Assembly (NCBI GenBank): GCA_000378025.1
Contig: KB899087.1
Coordinates: 2,418,001-2,482,000 of the forward strand
Length of the DNA stretch: 64,000 nt
Direction of reading: 5' to 3'
DNA from: Xanthobacteraceae bacterium 501b
Lineage (GTDB): Bacteria; Pseudomonadota; Alphaproteobacteria; Rhizobiales; Xanthobacteraceae
Shown here: piece after piece, positions 61,664-64,000 of the stretch
How the letters are laid out: every line of letters starts with the position of its first letter
Position numbering within the stretch: the stretch's first letter is position 1
Made by a program: the position numbers and the translations under genes
The notes under the pieces: generated by a model
Databases searched by the model: none
What the model saw: only the letters and a program-made list of their open reading frames with translations
What the model was told of the DNA's origin: nothing

Positions 61664-63043
61664 TCACGCCGCCGGCAGCCGTACCACGCAGCGCAGCCCG
61701 CCAAAGGGCGAGCGGTCGAAGGCCAGCCGGCCGCCATAGAGCCCGACCAGTTCGGAGACGATGGACAGGCCCAGCCCGGAACCCGGCTGGGTCTCGTCCA
61801 GCCGCTTGCCGCGCTTCAGCGCCTCGGTCTGCTGTTCCGGCGTCAGGCCCGGCCCGTCATCGTCGATGATGATCTCGAAATAATCCCGCTCACCCGCCCC
61901 GCCGGGCACCGGCGCCACCGCGATCTCCACCAGCGTGCGGGCCCATTTGCAGCCATTGTCGACGAGATTGCCGAGGATCTCCTCCAGATCCTGCCGCTCG
62001 CCGCGAAAGCGCAGGCCGCCCGCGACCTCCATCTCTACCGCCACCCCCTTGGCGCGGTGCACCTTGGCCAGCGTCGTGGCGATGCGGGCGACGATCGGCT
62101 CCACCTCCTCCACCGTGGTGACGACCGAGGCGCGGGCCGCCATGCGGGCGCGCTCCAGATGATGCGCCACCTGGTCCTTCATGATCTGCGCCTGCGCCGT
62201 CACCTTGGCGCCCAGCGCGGCATCGGCCTCGCCAGCCCGCGCCGCCTCGTTCTGCAGCACGGAAATCGGCGTCTTGAGCGCATGGGCGAGATTGCCGACA
62301 TGGGTGCGGGCGCGCTCGACGATCTCGCGATTGGTGTCGATCAGCGCATTGACCTCGGCGGCGAGCGGGGCGATCTCCACCGGATAGTCGCCCTCGATGC
62401 GGTCGGCGCGGCCGGTGCGCACCTCGTGCAGCGCCGCGAGCATGCGCTTGAGCGGGCGCAGGCCGAACAGCACCTGGAACACCAGAGTCAGCAGGAAGGC
62501 GCAACCCAGCACCGCCAGCGTCACCAGCAGCGCCTGGTCGAAGCCAGCGACCTCCTCGGCGATCTCCCCGGCATCGGCCGCCACCGCCACCGCGTAGCGC
62601 CCGTCCTCGCCGAGATCGACCACCCGCTCGACAATGCGCAGCCGCTGGCCGGACGGGCCGTCGGCATAGGCCTCGCGCAGGCCCGAGACATCCGAATCGG
62701 GCTGGCGCTCGAACAGCAGCGGCAGCTTGCCCTCGGGCAGCGAGCGCGAGGTCTTCACCTGCGCAGCGGGCCCGTCGGTGCGGGTGATCTGCCAGTACCA
62801 GCCGGAAATGGGGAAGTTGAACAGCGGGTCGCCGAGCGTCGTCGGTTCCGGCATGGTGCCGGAGGGCGAATTGGCGACATCAGCGACGATGGTCTTGAGA
62901 TAGACGTCGAGCCGCTGGTCGAAGGACCGCTCCACCGCCGCGCGATAGACCTCATGCAGCGCGAAGCCGGTAATCGCCAGCACGGCGACGCTGACCACCG
63001 TCGCCGAGACGAACAGGCGCAGCGCCAGCGAGCCGGCGCGCAT
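61664..63043 (-). CDS. Two-component sensor histidine kinase (PhoQ-like)
   Basis: This 459-residue kinase has membrane segments at about residues 8-30 and 170-195 enclosing a periplasmic sensor domain of about 140 residues. HAMP-like ALHEVRTGRADRIEGDYP follows. The phospho-acceptor histidine is in NLAHALKTPISVLQNEA, and the HATPase has ILGNLVDNGCKWAR and GSGLGLSIVSEL. The overall form resembles alphaproteobacterial PhoQ-like kinases. Its ATG overlaps the regulator stop (TGATG), so the two are coupled. Confidence 0.9.
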   Translation of the reverse strand: MRAGSLALRLFVSATVVSVAVLAITGFALHEVYRAAVERSFDQRLDVYLKTIVADVANSPSGTMPEPTTLGDPLFNFPISGWYWQITRTDGPAAQVKTSRSLPEGKLPLLFERQPDSDVSGLREAYADGPSGQRLRIVERVVDLGEDGRYAVAVAADAGEIAEEVAGFDQALLVTLAVLGCAFLLTLVFQVLFGLRPLKRMLAALHEVRTGRADRIEGDYPVEIAPLAAEVNALIDTNREIVERARTHVGNLAHALKTPISVLQNEAARAGEADAALGAKVTAQAQIMKDQVAHHLERARMAARASVVTTVEEVEPIVARIATTLAKVHRAKGVAVEMEVAGGLRFRGERQDLEEILGNLVDNGCKWARTLVEIAVAPVPGGAGERDYFEIIIDDDGPGLTPEQQTEALKRGKRLDETQPGSGLGLSIVSELVGLYGGRLAFDRSPFGGLRCVVRLPAA

Positions 63044-63741
63044 CAGCGCGGGGTCTCGCGCGAGCTGTCGGCGCGGGGCGGCTCGGGCGCCACCAGGAGA
63101 TAGCCGAGCCCGCGCACGGTCTGGATCACGTCGACATCCAGCTTCTTGCGCAGCCGGCCGACAAACACCTCGATGGTGTTGGAGTCGCGGTCGAAATCCT
63201 GGTCGTAGAGATGCTCCACCAGCTCGGTGCGCGAGACCACCCGCCCGACATGGTGCATGAGATAGGCCAGCAGCCGGTGCTCATGCGAGGTCAGCTTCAC
63301 CTGCCGCCCGCTCACCGTCACCCGGCCCGAGCGGGTGTCGAGCATGACCGGCCCGCAGGTCAGTTCGCTCGCCGCATGGCCGGCGGAGCGGCGCAGCAGC
63401 GCGCGGATGCGCGCCAGCACCTCCTCCATATGGAAGGGCTTGGCCACATAATCGTCGGCGCCGGCGTCGAAGCCCTGCACCTTGTCGCTCCAGCGGTCGC
63501 GCGCGGTGAGAATCAGCACCGGCATCTTGCGCCCCTCGCGCCGCCACGCCTCCAGCACCGAGAGCCCGTCCATCTTCGGCAGGCCGATATCGAGCACGAC
63601 CGCGTCATAGGGCTCGGTGTCGCCGAGAAAATGGCCTTCCTCGCCATCATGGGCGCGGTCGACCGCATAGCCGGCCTCGACCAGCGCCTCGACCATCTGG
63701 CGGTTCAGATCGGGATCGTCCTCGACGACAAGCAGGCGCAC
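63043..63741 (-). CDS. OmpR-family response regulator (PhoP-like)
   Basis: This 232-residue regulator has a receiver with D8/D9, phospho-acceptor D51 (AVVLDIGLPKMDG) and DDYVAKPFHMEEVL lysine. The OmpR effector domain has LTSHEHRLLAYLMHH and TVRGLGYLL. It probably receives phosphate from the coupled kinase. Targets are not evident; the closest downstream genes are the lipoprotein and ccm operon. Confidence 0.92.
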   Translation of the reverse strand: MRLLVVEDDPDLNRQMVEALVEAGYAVDRAHDGEEGHFLGDTEPYDAVVLDIGLPKMDGLSVLEAWRREGRKMPVLILTARDRWSDKVQGFDAGADDYVAKPFHMEEVLARIRALLRRSAGHAASELTCGPVMLDTRSGRVTVSGRQVKLTSHEHRLLAYLMHHVGRVVSRTELVEHLYDQDFDRDSNTIEVFVGRLRKKLDVDVIQTVRGLGYLLVAPEPPRADSSRETPR

Positions 63742-64000
63742 GGCGGTTCCTCACGCACACCGCGCGGGGGGCACGCGGCCCGCCGAGCATGCCACCGTAG
63801 GCGGCGGATGTCAGGATGAAGGCGACAGCTTCTGCACGCGCGTCCCTCCCCGGCCGTCGGGACCGCGCTTGACCCGGCCATCCACGTCTTCGGCCGGGCG
63901 GATGTCAGGACGTGGATCCCCCGGCCCAGCCCGGGGATGACGGGGTAGACCGACGCCGGCAGACCCGGTCGGCGGCGCTTGTAGCCGCCGCGCGCGGGTA
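63742..64000. other. 259-base right end, no gene recognised
   Basis: This stretch is GC-rich upstream DNA of the PhoP-like regulator and presumably holds its promoter. It contains a REP-like unit at 63911-63943 and no convincing open frame. Confidence 0.6.
63911..63943. repeat. REP-like unit at the right end
   Basis: CGTGGATCCCCCGGCCCAGC leads into CCGGGGATGACGG. It is the reverse-oriented relative of the units at 29157 and 48991, with one extra C in the left stem. Confidence 0.65.

Noticed and set aside
1-64000. tRNA, rRNA, insertion sequences or prophage
   Set aside because: No tRNA-like cloverleaf, rRNA motif, transposase gene or phage structural gene was seen on reading; a covariance-model scan could still find small RNAs.

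Overview
The window is GC-rich DNA with dense bacterial genes. It looks like the chromosome of a methylotrophic alphaproteobacterium of the order Hyphomicrobiales, perhaps near Xanthobacteraceae; the order follows from gene content, the family is a guess. Three things point there: a large tetrahydromethanopterin (H4MPT)/methylofuran C1 gene set, the ccmI-ccmE-ccmF-ccmH-degP-response regulator-kinase-glnE order typical of rhizobia-like bacteria, and regulatory motifs of that group (an ICE-like Irr box, GANTC methylation sites). I saw no tRNA, rRNA, CRISPR array or prophage.

Layout. 1-6 kb: the end of an aldehyde dehydrogenase, two tandem EamA transporters, a PIF1/RecD-like helicase, a tiny membrane protein, an Rrf2 regulator and gcdH. 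6-12 kb: a five-gene dipeptide-type ABC transporter operon. 12-15 kb: convergent exbB-exbD-tonB with an ICE-like box upstream. 15-20 kb: a D-2-hydroxyglutarate-dehydrogenase-like flavoenzyme, a vapBC module with a palindromic operator, an Uup-type ABC-F ATPase and a TrmH-type methyltransferase.

20-45 kb is the main feature. Cluster 1 (20.1-24.0 kb) holds a MfnE-like kinase, a DmrB/AfpA-like flavoprotein, a DHPS-like DUF6513 protein, a DUF447 protein and mfnB. mgtE and a fused peptidoglycan hydrolase follow. Cluster 2 (27.4-41.9 kb) reads leftward as pcd-fhcB-fhcA-fhcD-fhcC and rightward as RFAP synthase, mtdB, ATP-grasp, mch, RimK-type ATP-grasp, CitG-like, (a HisA-like gene on the other strand), MfnD-like ATP-grasp, MfnF-like and folB. 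Together these oxidise methylene-H4MPT to formate (MtdB, Mch, Fhc) and build the two carriers, H4MPT and methylofuran. Canonical fae is absent; a Fae-like paralogue at 44.7 kb appears to lack the catalytic histidine.

45-49 kb: a PleC/PdhS-type histidine kinase behind five GANTC sites, then an L-2-hydroxyglutarate-oxidase-like gene. 49-64 kb, all leftward: a PhoPQ-like two-component pair, a glycine-zipper lipoprotein, ccmI, ccmE, ccmF, a broken DUF4258 gene with an intact DUF2283 partner wedged before ccmH, then degP, a second two-component pair and glnE. REP-like palindromes lie in many gaps, three times inside apparent operons.
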